Part shown: positions 1-6,651 of the stretch, in pieces | Numbering within the stretch: position 1 is the first letter of the stretch | How the letters are laid out: each line of letters starts with the position of its first letter | DNA from: Hoeflea sp. 108 | GTDB taxonomy: Bacteria; Pseudomonadota; Alphaproteobacteria; Rhizobiales; Rhizobiaceae | DNA length: 64,000 nucleotides | Assembly (NCBI RefSeq): GCF_000372965.1 | Contig: NZ_KB890024.1 | Coordinates: 3,412,839-3,476,838 of the forward strand | Reading direction: 5' to 3' | The notes under the pieces: generated by a model | The model's database searches: none | Told to the model about the DNA's origin: nothing | What the model saw: the letters and a program-made list of their open reading frames with translations, nothing else | Position numbers and translations under genes: made by a program

Positions 1-860
1 CGCTGCGCCCCAAGGAGCGCAAGGACGACGTCAAGATGTCGGCGGCAATCCAGCGCCTTGCCGAGGAGGACCCCTCGCTGACCCTGCACCACAACCAGGA
101 TTCGGCAGAGACGGTGCTGTCTGGCCATGGCGAGATGCATCTGCGGGTCGTGCGCGAACGCCTCGAAGGCCGCAACCAGATCGCCGTCGAGGGCCATGCG
201 CCCGCCGTGCCCTATCGCGAGACGATCCGCAAAGGCGTGCAGCAGCGTGGCCGCCACAAGAAGCAGTCGGGCGGCCACGGCCAGTTCGGCGACGTCGTCA
301 TCGAGATCAAGCCGCTGCCGCGCGGCTCGGGCTTCGAGTTCACCGACACCATCACCGGCGGCGTGGTGCCCAAGCAGTACATCCAGTCGGTCGAGGCCGG
401 CGCGCGCGACTTCCTCAAGACCGGCCCGCTCGGCTTCCCCGTGGTCGACGTCGCGGTCAACCTGTCCGACGGATCGTTCCACACGGTCGATTCCTCCGAC
501 ATGGCCTTCCAGATGGCGGCCAAGATCGCCATGAAGGAAGGCATGGCGGCCTGCTCGCCGGTGCTGCTCGAGCCGATCATGAAGGTCTCGATCGTCACCC
601 CGTCCGACGCCACCGCCCGCATCATCGCACTGGTGCCGCAGCGCCGCGGCCAGATCCTCGGCTACGATGCCCGCGACGGCTGGCCCGGCTGGGACGTGGT
701 CGAGGCGACCATGCCGCAATCGGAGATCGGCGACCTCATCATCGAGTTGCGCTCGGCCACCGCAGGCGTCGCCACCTACCGCGCCGAGTTCGATCATATG
801 GCCGAACTCACCGGCCGCCTCGCCGACGAGGCCATGCAGCAGGCCGGCAAGGCCGCGTGA
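1..860 (+). CDS. Elongation factor G-like GTPase, C-terminal part (gene starts before the window)
   Basis: Only the last 286 or so residues are present; the reading frame is open from base 3 and ends with TGA at 858-860. The segment corresponds to EF-G domains III to V. It has the domain IV motif GGHGQFGDV, a run around GVVPKQYIQSVEAG, and a domain V with PQRRGQILGYD. EF-G drives ribosomal translocation and recycling in the cytoplasm. The GTPase domain lies outside the window, so I cannot say whether this is the main fusA or the second EF-G-like paralogue many alphaproteobacteria carry. The absence of rpsL, rpsG or tufA next to it favours the paralogue, which is inference. A perfect inverted repeat follows the stop codon. 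Confidence 0.85.
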   Translation, partial: LRPKERKDDVKMSAAIQRLAEEDPSLTLHHNQDSAETVLSGHGEMHLRVVRERLEGRNQIAVEGHAPAVPYRETIRKGVQQRGRHKKQSGGHGQFGDVVIEIKPLPRGSGFEFTDTITGGVVPKQYIQSVEAGARDFLKTGPLGFPVVDVAVNLSDGSFHTVDSSDMAFQMAAKIAMKEGMAACSPVLLEPIMKVSIVTPSDATARIIALVPQRRGQILGYDARDGWPGWDVVEATMPQSEIGDLIIELRSATAGVATYRAEFDHMAELTGRLADEAMQQAGKAA

Positions 861-865
861 CAGCC

Positions 866-897
866 ATGCCGGGCGATCCATCGGGGTCGCCCGGCAT
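866..897 (+). terminator. GC-rich hairpin after the EF-G-like gene
   Basis: Perfect 11-bp inverted repeat (866-876 with 887-897, arm ATGCCGGGCGA) around a 10-base loop, starting six bases after the stop codon. No T-run follows, so it is either a weak terminator or an mRNA 3'-end stabiliser. Confidence 0.45.
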
Positions 898-1248
898 CAA
901 CTGGCGTGCCGCCTCGACCCGGTTCGTGCCGGCCTGGCGCCGCCAGAGACAGGCCGGTGTCTTCGTCGATGTCGGCTGCCAGCGGTCGCCTGCTGCCACA
1001 GTCCAGAACCGTTGCCCCGGGCGCCCGCAGAGACAGGACGAGCGGGTCGCGCCTCGGGAGGCGAGGATGCCTGCGGACCGCCATCTCGTCTTCCCGGACC
1101 ACGCAAGCGAACGCCTCACGCACTATCAAACTCCCGTGACCACTGCCCTCGCGACGAAACACCTGGCATCCCGCACGCGTATGTGAACAGGCAGAGATTG
1201 ATTTCGCCGCCGCGCAGGGCAAACCTTGCGGCCGACAGGAGCACACGA
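898..1248. other. Intergenic stretch without a supported gene
   Basis: About 350 bases between the EF-G-like gene and msrP. Open frames here overlap each other on both strands, lack ribosome-binding sites and show no recognisable protein. The msrP promoter must lie in it, but I could not pick a convincing -35/-10 pair. Confidence 0.5.
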
Positions 1249-2208
1249 ATGGCAGTGATACATCGTCGTCCGACATGGGCGATATCGGAAGCGCAGGCCA
1301 CGCCTGAGCATATCTTCCTCAACCGCCGTACCATTCTCGCCGGCATGGGGCTTGGGCTGGCGACCGCGGCCATGCCCCGCCCTGCCCGCGCCGAGGACGC
1401 CGACCCGACAGCCGATCTCTACCCGGCCAGGCCGAACGCGGCCTACAAGCTCGACCGCTCGCTGACACCAGAGGAGATCAACGCCAACTACAACAACTTC
1501 TATGAATACGGGACCTACAAGGAGATCGCGGCGAGCGCCCAGATGCTGAAGACGCGGCCCTGGGAGATCGAGATCGGCGGGCTGGTCGACAAGCCGCTGA
1601 CGCTCGGCATCGACGAGCTGATCCGCAAGTTCCCGCTGGAAACCCGGCTCTATCGCCACCGTTGCGTCGAGGCCTGGTCGATGACCATCCCGTGGACGGG
1701 CTTTCCGCTGAAGGCGCTGGTCGCCATGGCGAACCCCAAGGCAGACGCAAAATTCATCCGCTTCGAAACCTTCCTCGATCCCAAGATGGCGCCGGGTCAG
1801 AACGACTTCGTCTATCCCTGGCCCTACATCGAAGGCGTCACCATCGAGGAGGCGGCGCTCGACCTGCCCTTCCTCGTCACCGGCGCCTACGACAAGCCGC
1901 TGGCAAAGCAGTTCGGCGCGCCGATCCGGCTGGCGCTGCCGTGGAAATACGGTTTCAAGTCGATCAAGTCGATCCGCAAGATCGACTTCGTCGCCGAGCA
2001 GCCGCAAGGGCTGTGGGAGGCGATCCAGCCGAGCGAGTATGGCTTCTGGGCGAATGTGAATCCCGAGGTGCCGCATCCGCGCTGGAGCCAGGCCAAGGAA
2101 CGCGTGCTGCATACGGGCGAACTGGTGCCGACGCAGCTGTTCAACGGCTATGCCCAAGAGGTCGGCCAGATCTATGCCGGCAAGGATCCGGCAACGCTCT
2201 ATATGTGA
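1249..2208 (+). CDS. msrP: Protein-methionine-sulfoxide reductase catalytic subunit MsrP (YedY family)
   Basis: A periplasmic molybdopterin enzyme that reduces oxidised methionine in exported proteins. I chose the ATG at 1249 because AGGAG (1237-1241) precedes it and it gives a 319-residue product, normal for the family; the frame is open further upstream without meaning. Around residues 26-48 there is a Tat signal (RRTILAGMGLGLATA followed by ARA). The motif HRCVEAWSM carries the cysteine expected to bind molybdenum, followed by a sulfite-oxidase-fold body with PWKYGFKSIKS. The membrane haem partner MsrQ normally follows msrP, but no such gene lies within this window. A strong hairpin directly downstream suggests msrP is transcribed alone. 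Confidence 0.93.
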   Translation: MAVIHRRPTWAISEAQATPEHIFLNRRTILAGMGLGLATAAMPRPARAEDADPTADLYPARPNAAYKLDRSLTPEEINANYNNFYEYGTYKEIAASAQMLKTRPWEIEIGGLVDKPLTLGIDELIRKFPLETRLYRHRCVEAWSMTIPWTGFPLKALVAMANPKADAKFIRFETFLDPKMAPGQNDFVYPWPYIEGVTIEEAALDLPFLVTGAYDKPLAKQFGAPIRLALPWKYGFKSIKSIRKIDFVAEQPQGLWEAIQPSEYGFWANVNPEVPHPRWSQAKERVLHTGELVPTQLFNGYAQEVGQIYAGKDPATLYM

Positions 2209-2226
2209 TCTTGGAGGGGCAAAAGA

Positions 2227-2264
2227 AAAGCGGCGTCCAAGGAAATCCCTGGACACCGCTTTTT
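2227..2264 (+). terminator. Rho-independent terminator of msrP
   Basis: Stem 2227-2239 pairs with 2250-2262 (one mismatch) around a 10-base loop, and the stem runs into TTTTT at 2260-2264. It begins about 20 bases after the msrP stop. Confidence 0.75.
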
Positions 2265-2265
2265 G

Positions 2266-2970
2266 CGGACCGTTCCGCGGGAGGCGGGACGGCAGGTCCG
2301 CCGCTTCGTGGCCGACGTTTGATCCATCGGCAATCTGCTGGACGCGGCGCGTTGCCTAAGCCCGGCACGTTCGGGTGATGCCCCCATCTCCCGGCGCGCC
2401 ATCACCGCGTCCAAGTAAAAGCTAGGCGCATCAGTGGGTTCGGGGAACGTTACCCGATGTTACATGTCACTGTTACGCGGGGCGGCCATGCAGCTTTACC
2501 GGGCGTTAACCCCATGTCGGCCGGCGCCGTCGCCTCCAGAACCGGAAACGAAAATGCGTGCGGCGGGGCATTCTGACCAGTGGTTGCGCATGCCCTGACG
2601 GCCGACCGGAAATGACGGTGCTCGTGCCGTGCGGCAGCCGGGCCGCACGCAGCACCCTGGGAAGGGCCGCCTCCCCTCCCGGCTCCATGCCCGGCACTAC
2701 GTGGTTCGACGGGCTCACGCCGAGCGTCGTCGAAACGCCAACGCAAACTTCAACACGGCCCTGGTCCGGGCATCCATCGTCCACGACATCGGTGCTCCAA
2801 GGCCTGATAGCGCAGATACATCTCGGGACCTGGCGGCCACCCGACACCCTCGAGCCGAGGCCGAGCAGTGGAAGATCGATCGGTGGATTTTGGCTGCCGC
2901 CCTGCGCCGCAAGATGGTGCGTAAAGCAGCGCGTTCGATCGAGGCCGATGAGGGAAAAAGTCTGAATTCA
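2266..2970. other. Gene-free stretch of about 700 bases
   Basis: No open frame here has a ribosome-binding site, a protein family signature or codon use like the neighbours. Frames overlap on both strands. The plus-frame segment from about 2850 to 2970 is faintly protein-like (basic, helical) and could be a decayed remnant, but I cannot support it as a gene. It ends at the terminator of the small RNA described next. Confidence 0.45.
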
Positions 2971-2975
2971 GGCAA

Positions 2976-3005
2976 CAAAAAAGCCGGATCCAAGAAGATC
3001 CGGCT
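2976..3005 (-). terminator. Terminator of the candidate small RNA
   Basis: Perfect 9-bp stem (2982-2990 with 2997-3005, arm AGCCGGATC) and 6-base loop. On the minus strand it is followed by six T then GTTG, a textbook intrinsic terminator. On the plus strand the downstream bases are not a T-run, which fixes the direction of transcription. Confidence 0.8.
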
Positions 3006-3090
3006 GAGTTTGTTTGGAAGTGCCGATTAAGGCTAACCTCCAGAGGGGAACACTCGAGGGCGCTAATGGGAGGAGGAACGCGCCCTGGAG
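2976..3090 (-). ncRNA. Candidate alpha-r14 / CcsR-type small RNA with anti-Shine-Dalgarno loop
   Basis: Read on the minus strand, a roughly 115-base unit has three parts. First is a perfect 7-bp stem (arms AGGGCGC/GCGCCCT, 3080-3086 with 3057-3063) whose 16-base loop contains CCTCCTCCC. Next is a second pyrimidine-rich segment with CCCCTCTGGAGG. Last is a perfect 9-bp terminator hairpin followed by TTTTTTGTTG. Unpaired CCUCCUCCC is the hallmark of the rhizobial alpha-r14 family (NfeR1 in Sinorhizobium) and of the Rhodobacter CcsR RNAs, which act as trans-acting anti-Shine-Dalgarno regulators. The predicted length matches alpha-r14. Family assignment is inference from motif, structure and length; the start at about 3090 is set from a -10-like TATAAC at 3102-3097. 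Confidence 0.62.
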
Positions 3091-3096
3091 ATGATC

Positions 3097-3127
3097 GTTA
3101 TATGTGCTTTCCTTGCCCAAGAAACAA
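3097..3127 (-). promoter_or_regulatory. Possible promoter of the small RNA
   Basis: Minus-strand TATAAC (3102-3097) resembles a sigma-70 -10 box and sits about 7 bases ahead of the inferred RNA 5' end. TTGTTT (3127-3122) could serve as -35, but the 19-base spacer is long, so the -35 assignment is weak. Confidence 0.35.
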
Positions 3128-3391
3128 GCATCTATTTTGCAACGCACGCATGCAAAAAGACGCGGGCTGTGGTCCAACATTGTTAGAATGGCGATAGGAC
3201 CAGAATTTTCGCTGAAAAGCGACGATTTTTGCTGCAGCACTGCACATTCGCATGGCGTCTTGCCGGCAATATCAGGCCGAAATTCATGCTGCACTGCAAT
3301 GACGACGTTTCAGGCACGCCACGTCCATTGTTGCGGCAGAAATCGATCCATGGGCAAACTGGCGGCATCCGGATGAATGGGAGTGCACGGC

Positions 3392-3889
3392 ATGCGCAAG
3401 GCATCGGCAGTCCTCGGCAGCACCGCCTTCTTCATCGCAGCACCGGTCATGGTGGCCGGCGTCCTGCCCTGGCTGCTGCTTGGCGGTTATGCCCGGCAAC
3501 TGGCGCCCTGGCCGCTGGCGGCCGCGGGCGCGGTGCTCGTCGCCGGCGGACTGGCCGTCCTGCTCCACGCCTTTGGCCGCTTCGTTCGCGAAGGCGCGGG
3601 CACCCCTGCCCCGATCGCACCGACGGAACGGCTGGTGGTCGGCGGCGCCTACCGCCACGTCCGCAACCCGATGTATGTGGCGGTGATTGCCATCATCGTC
3701 GGCCAGGCGCTTTTGTTTTCGAGCTGGCTGGTTGCGGCCTACGCCGTGCTGGCCGGCATGACCATGGCGGCTTTCGTGCGCGCCTATGAGGAGCCTGTCC
3801 TCACCCGTCGCTACGGCCTCGACTACGAGCGCTACCGCCGAGCGGTGCCGGGCTGGCTGCCGCGCCTCACGCCGTGGCGCGGCGACTGA
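3392..3889 (+). CDS. Small membrane methyltransferase of the isoprenylcysteine methyltransferase (ICMT/PEMT) type
   Basis: A 165-residue inner-membrane protein with about four hydrophobic segments (roughly residues 8-30, 40-58, 88-105 and 108-125). The C-terminal half has the family signature: GAYRHVRNPMYVAV, then a glutamate-rich helix (RAYEEPVLTRRYG) and YERYRRAVPGWLPR. This is the S-adenosylmethionine-binding pattern of ICMT- and phospholipid-methyltransferase-like proteins. The start at 3392 is chosen over the in-frame ATG at 3377 because GGGAG (3379-3383) lies between them at proper spacing. The substrate is unknown; bacterial members methylate lipids or small thiols. It stands alone, convergent with lsrB. 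Confidence 0.78.
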   Translation: MRKASAVLGSTAFFIAAPVMVAGVLPWLLLGGYARQLAPWPLAAAGAVLVAGGLAVLLHAFGRFVREGAGTPAPIAPTERLVVGGAYRHVRNPMYVAVIAIIVGQALLFSSWLVAAYAVLAGMTMAAFVRAYEEPVLTRRYGLDYERYRRAVPGWLPRLTPWRGD

Positions 3890-3898
3890 CATCAGGTC

Positions 3899-4795
3899 TC
3901 AGAAGGCCCAGCTGCGCGCCTTGGAGATGACGAAATCACGGAAGGCATGCAGCTTGGCCTGCTCCTTCATCGTGTCGGGATAGGCGAAATAAGTGTCGAA
4001 GGACGGCACTTCGGTCTCCGGCAGGAGTTGCACCAGCCCCGCATCCTTGCCCACCACATAATCGGGCAGCATGGCGATGCCGGCGCCGGTCTGCACGGCC
4101 CGCTTGATCGACAGGATGTCGTTGATCTGCAATGTCGGCACGCGCTGTCCGCTCTCGAAATCGCCCACCGTCTCCAGCCAGTTGAGTTCGCTCAGATGTG
4201 TCGGCACCGGCACGCCGAAGGTGACGATGCGATGGTTCTTGAGATCGGCGATGGAGGCCGGCTTGCCATATTTGGCGATGTAGCCGGGCGACGCGTAGAG
4301 ATGGAAATGCACGGTGAACAGCCGGCGCTGGATCAGATCGGGCTGCTGTGGCTGGCGCAGGCGAATGGCGCAGTCGGCCTGGCGCATGGTCAGGTCCAGC
4401 TCCTCATTGGCGAGGATCAGCTGCAGCTGGATTTCCGGATAAAGCTCGAGGAATTCCTGGATGCGCTCGGTCAGCCAGCCGGCGCCGAGGCCGACGGTGG
4501 TGGTCACGCGCAGCACGCCCGACGGCCGGTCCTTGGTCTCGGTCAGCCGCGACTTAATGGTCTCGAGCTTGACCAGCACGTCATGGGCTGTGCGGAACAG
4601 CATCTCGCCCTGCTCGGTCAGCACCAGGCCGCGCGCATGGCGATGGAACAGCGGCACGCCGATGTCGTGTTCGAGCGCGCTGACCTGGCGCGAGATGGCC
4701 GATTGCGACAGACGCAGCGTCTCCGCCGCATGTGTGAACGAGCCAGCCTCCGCCGCGGCGTGAAACACGCGCAACTTGTCCCAATCCAACGCCAT
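3899..4795 (-). CDS. lsrB: LysR-family transcriptional regulator LsrB/VtlR
   Basis: A 298-residue DNA-binding regulator. The N-terminal winged helix-turn-helix covers about residues 4-63 (AAEAGSFTHAAETLRLSQSA is the recognition region) and is followed by a LysR substrate-binding domain. Position next to trxB and an Lrp gene at the edge of the LPS cluster is that of S. meliloti lsrB, a regulator of oxidative stress and LPS genes whose Brucella and Agrobacterium counterpart VtlR controls small RNAs and transport. It is transcribed in the same direction as trxB, about 33 bases downstream, so the two may share a transcript. The orthologue name rests on synteny and overall resemblance. Confidence 0.82.
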   Translation of the reverse strand: MALDWDKLRVFHAAAEAGSFTHAAETLRLSQSAISRQVSALEHDIGVPLFHRHARGLVLTEQGEMLFRTAHDVLVKLETIKSRLTETKDRPSGVLRVTTTVGLGAGWLTERIQEFLELYPEIQLQLILANEELDLTMRQADCAIRLRQPQQPDLIQRRLFTVHFHLYASPGYIAKYGKPASIADLKNHRIVTFGVPVPTHLSELNWLETVGDFESGQRVPTLQINDILSIKRAVQTGAGIAMLPDYVVGKDAGLVQLLPETEVPSFDTYFAYPDTMKEQAKLHAFRDFVISKARSWAF

Positions 4796-4828
4796 TTTTT
4801 CCCCTCGTTTATAAGGCGTTTGGTCGGC

Positions 4829-5803
4829 CTATTCGGCCGCTTCGCGATGCACTTCTATGCCGGCCAGGTACTTTTCGGCTTCGAGCGCGGCCATGCAGCC
4901 GAGCCCGGCGGCCGTCACCGCCTGGCGGTAGATGTCGTCGGTCACGTCGCCGGCGGCAAACACGCCCGGCACGTTGGTGCGCGTCGAGTTCGCCTCGGTC
5001 CACAGATAGCCGTTCGGCTTCTGCTTGAGCTTGCCGACGAACAGCTCGACCGCCGGCGCATGGCCGATCGCCACGAACACGCCGTCGGTCGCCATTTCGG
5101 TGATGGCGCCGGTGTTGACGTTCCTGAGCCTCACCGCATTGACCGACGGCGGCAGCGGCTTCTGCGCCGGTGCGCCCACGATCTCGTCGACGGCATGATC
5201 CCAGACCACCTTGATGTTGTCCTTGGCAAACAGCCGCTCCTGCAGGATGCGCTCGGCGCGGAAGTGGTCGCGGCGATGGACGACCGTCACCGTCTTGGCG
5301 AGGTTGGAGAGGTAAAGCGCTTCCTCGACGGCCGAATTGCCGCCGCCGACCACCACCACGTCCTTGCCGCGGTAGAAGAAGCCGTCGCAGGTGGCGCAGG
5401 CCGACACGCCAAAGCCCTGGAACACCTGTTCGGAGGGCAGGCCGAGCCACTTGGCCTGGGCGCCGGTGGCGATGATCAGCGCGTCGGCCGTGTAGAGCGT
5501 GCCGGAATCGCCCTTGGCGCGGAACGGCCGCACGTCGAGATCGACCTCGGTGATGATGTCGTGGATCATCTCGGTGCCGACATGCTCGGCCTGGAGACGC
5601 ATCTGCTCCATCAGCCACGGGCCCTGGATCGGCTCGGCGAAGCCGGGATAGTTCTCGACCTCGGTGGTGATCATGAGCTGGCCACCCTGCTGGATGCCGG
5701 CGACGAGCATCGGCTTCAGCATCGCGCGCGCAGCATAGATCGCGGCCGTATAGCCGGCCGGACCTGAACCGATGATGAGGACTGGCGCATGTTTGGCGGT
5801 CAT
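4829..5803 (-). CDS. trxB: Thioredoxin reductase (NADPH)
   Basis: A cytoplasmic flavoenzyme that passes electrons from NADPH to thioredoxin. The 324-residue product starts at ATG 5803 (MTAKHAPVLIIG); the frame extends 18 codons further upstream but that part is not conserved-looking. Visible motifs are the FAD-binding GSGPAGYTAAIYAARA near the N-terminus, the redox disulfide CATC at about residues 138-141 (SACATCDGFFYRG), the NADPH-binding GGGNSAVEEALYLS, and the C-terminal FAD motif FAAGDVTDDIYRQAVTAAG. It is divergent from the Lrp regulator and upstream of lsrB. Confidence 0.95.
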   Translation of the reverse strand: MTAKHAPVLIIGSGPAGYTAAIYAARAMLKPMLVAGIQQGGQLMITTEVENYPGFAEPIQGPWLMEQMRLQAEHVGTEMIHDIITEVDLDVRPFRAKGDSGTLYTADALIIATGAQAKWLGLPSEQVFQGFGVSACATCDGFFYRGKDVVVVGGGNSAVEEALYLSNLAKTVTVVHRRDHFRAERILQERLFAKDNIKVVWDHAVDEIVGAPAQKPLPPSVNAVRLRNVNTGAITEMATDGVFVAIGHAPAVELFVGKLKQKPNGYLWTEANSTRTNVPGVFAAGDVTDDIYRQAVTAAGLGCMAALEAEKYLAGIEVHREAAE

Positions 5804-5973
5804 CTGGAAGCCTTCACAGTCAATGGAAACGGGCAGCGCCCGAAAACAGGGCGCCAACAGCCCCTAATCTAGGTGTTCCCCCCCTTGCCGCGCAAGGCGA
5901 CAAGATGTTCCTCCCCCGAAAGCTTTGTCGCAGCTCCGCCCGGCCTGCACAGTTCGGCCTGCCGTTTCGTCAT

Positions 5974-5999
5974 GCAACAAAGCGGGGCAACAAAGCGGG
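5974..5999. repeat. Tandem 13-bp direct repeat between trxB and lrp
   Basis: GCAACAAAGCGGG occurs twice head-to-tail (5974-5986, 5987-5999) in the shared upstream region of trxB and the Lrp gene. It could be a regulator-binding pair or slippage; nothing distinguishes these. Confidence 0.4.
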
Positions 6000-6047
6000 C
6001 ATTTTGCCTGGCCGAGCTTCCCCAAGTCCACCCGAGTAGTTTAATTA

Positions 6048-6068
6048 CAAGAAAGCGTAAGATTCTTG
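6048..6068. promoter_or_regulatory. Inverted repeat upstream of the Lrp gene, possible operator
   Basis: CAAGAA (6048-6053) and TTCTTG (6063-6068) form an inverted repeat about 22 bases before the Lrp start codon. Lrp/AsnC proteins commonly autoregulate, so this is a candidate site; no experiment supports it. Confidence 0.3.
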
Positions 6069-6089
6069 CGCAAACTTTCCGGAGCACCC

Positions 6090-6560
6090 ATGCCCATCAA
6101 GGCCGATCTCGACGCCATCGACTGGAAGATCCTGCGCGAACTGCAGGATGACGGGCGCATGACCAATGTCGAGCTGTCGCGCCGGGTCGGCATCTCCGCC
6201 CCGCCCTGCCTGCGCCGCGTCAAGCGCCTCGAGGACGAGGGCATCATCCAGCGCTACCGCGCTTTGCTCAACGCACCGGCGCTCGGCATGGACGTCGTCG
6301 CCTTCTGCCTCGTCGGCCTCAACCGCCAGTCGGAAGTCGACCTGAAATCCTTCGCCGACCGCACCCGCGGCTGGCCGATCGTGCGCAGCGCCTGGATGGT
6401 GTCGGGCGAATCCGACTTCATGCTCCACTGCGTCGCCCCCGACCTCGGCACCTTCCAGACCTTCGTCATCGAGGAACTGACATCCTCGCCCAACGTCGAC
6501 ACCGTGCGCACGGCGCTGACGATCAGGCAGGTGAAGGACGAGGGACTGGTGGGGATTTGA
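6090..6560 (+). CDS. Lrp/AsnC-family transcriptional regulator
   Basis: A 156-residue regulator with an N-terminal helix-turn-helix (about residues 5-60: DAIDWKILRELQDDGRMTN, then VGISAPPCLRRVKRLE) and a C-terminal RAM effector-binding domain. The ATG at 6090 is chosen because GGAG sits at 6081-6084; an in-frame ATG 24 bases upstream lacks a site. From memory, an lrp gene borders the S. meliloti lpsBCDE cluster, which supports this being the same locus. The ligand is unknown. The sulfatase-fold gene follows in the same direction after about 90 bases. Confidence 0.88.
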   Translation: MPIKADLDAIDWKILRELQDDGRMTNVELSRRVGISAPPCLRRVKRLEDEGIIQRYRALLNAPALGMDVVAFCLVGLNRQSEVDLKSFADRTRGWPIVRSAWMVSGESDFMLHCVAPDLGTFQTFVIEELTSSPNVDTVRTALTIRQVKDEGLVGI

Positions 6561-6651
6561 ACCAACTCCTGGAACCGGAATTAATTTCGCACATCGCATT
6601 TTTGCCGCTGCCGGCGCCTGCTGCGGCGCAATCTACTATGCCGAAAACAAC

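Noticed and set aside
2450..2965. Several overlapping open frames of 90-135 codons
   Set aside because: No ribosome-binding site, no family match, and frames on both strands conflict; treated as gene-free.
2968..3294. 108-codon minus-strand open frame through the small RNA
   Set aside because: It runs across the terminator hairpin and T-run and has no protein-like character; the RNA structure explains the sequence better.
3947..5767. 606-codon open frame on the plus strand opposite lsrB and trxB
   Set aside because: It is the antisense shadow of two well-recognised genes; long antisense frames are usual in GC-rich DNA and it has no family features or ribosome-binding site.
6545..6562. Minus-strand GGTTCAAATCCCC resembling a tRNA T-loop
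   Set aside because: The stem around it does not pair (49-65 mismatches) and no acceptor, anticodon or D arm can be drawn; it is the C-terminal coding end of the Lrp gene.
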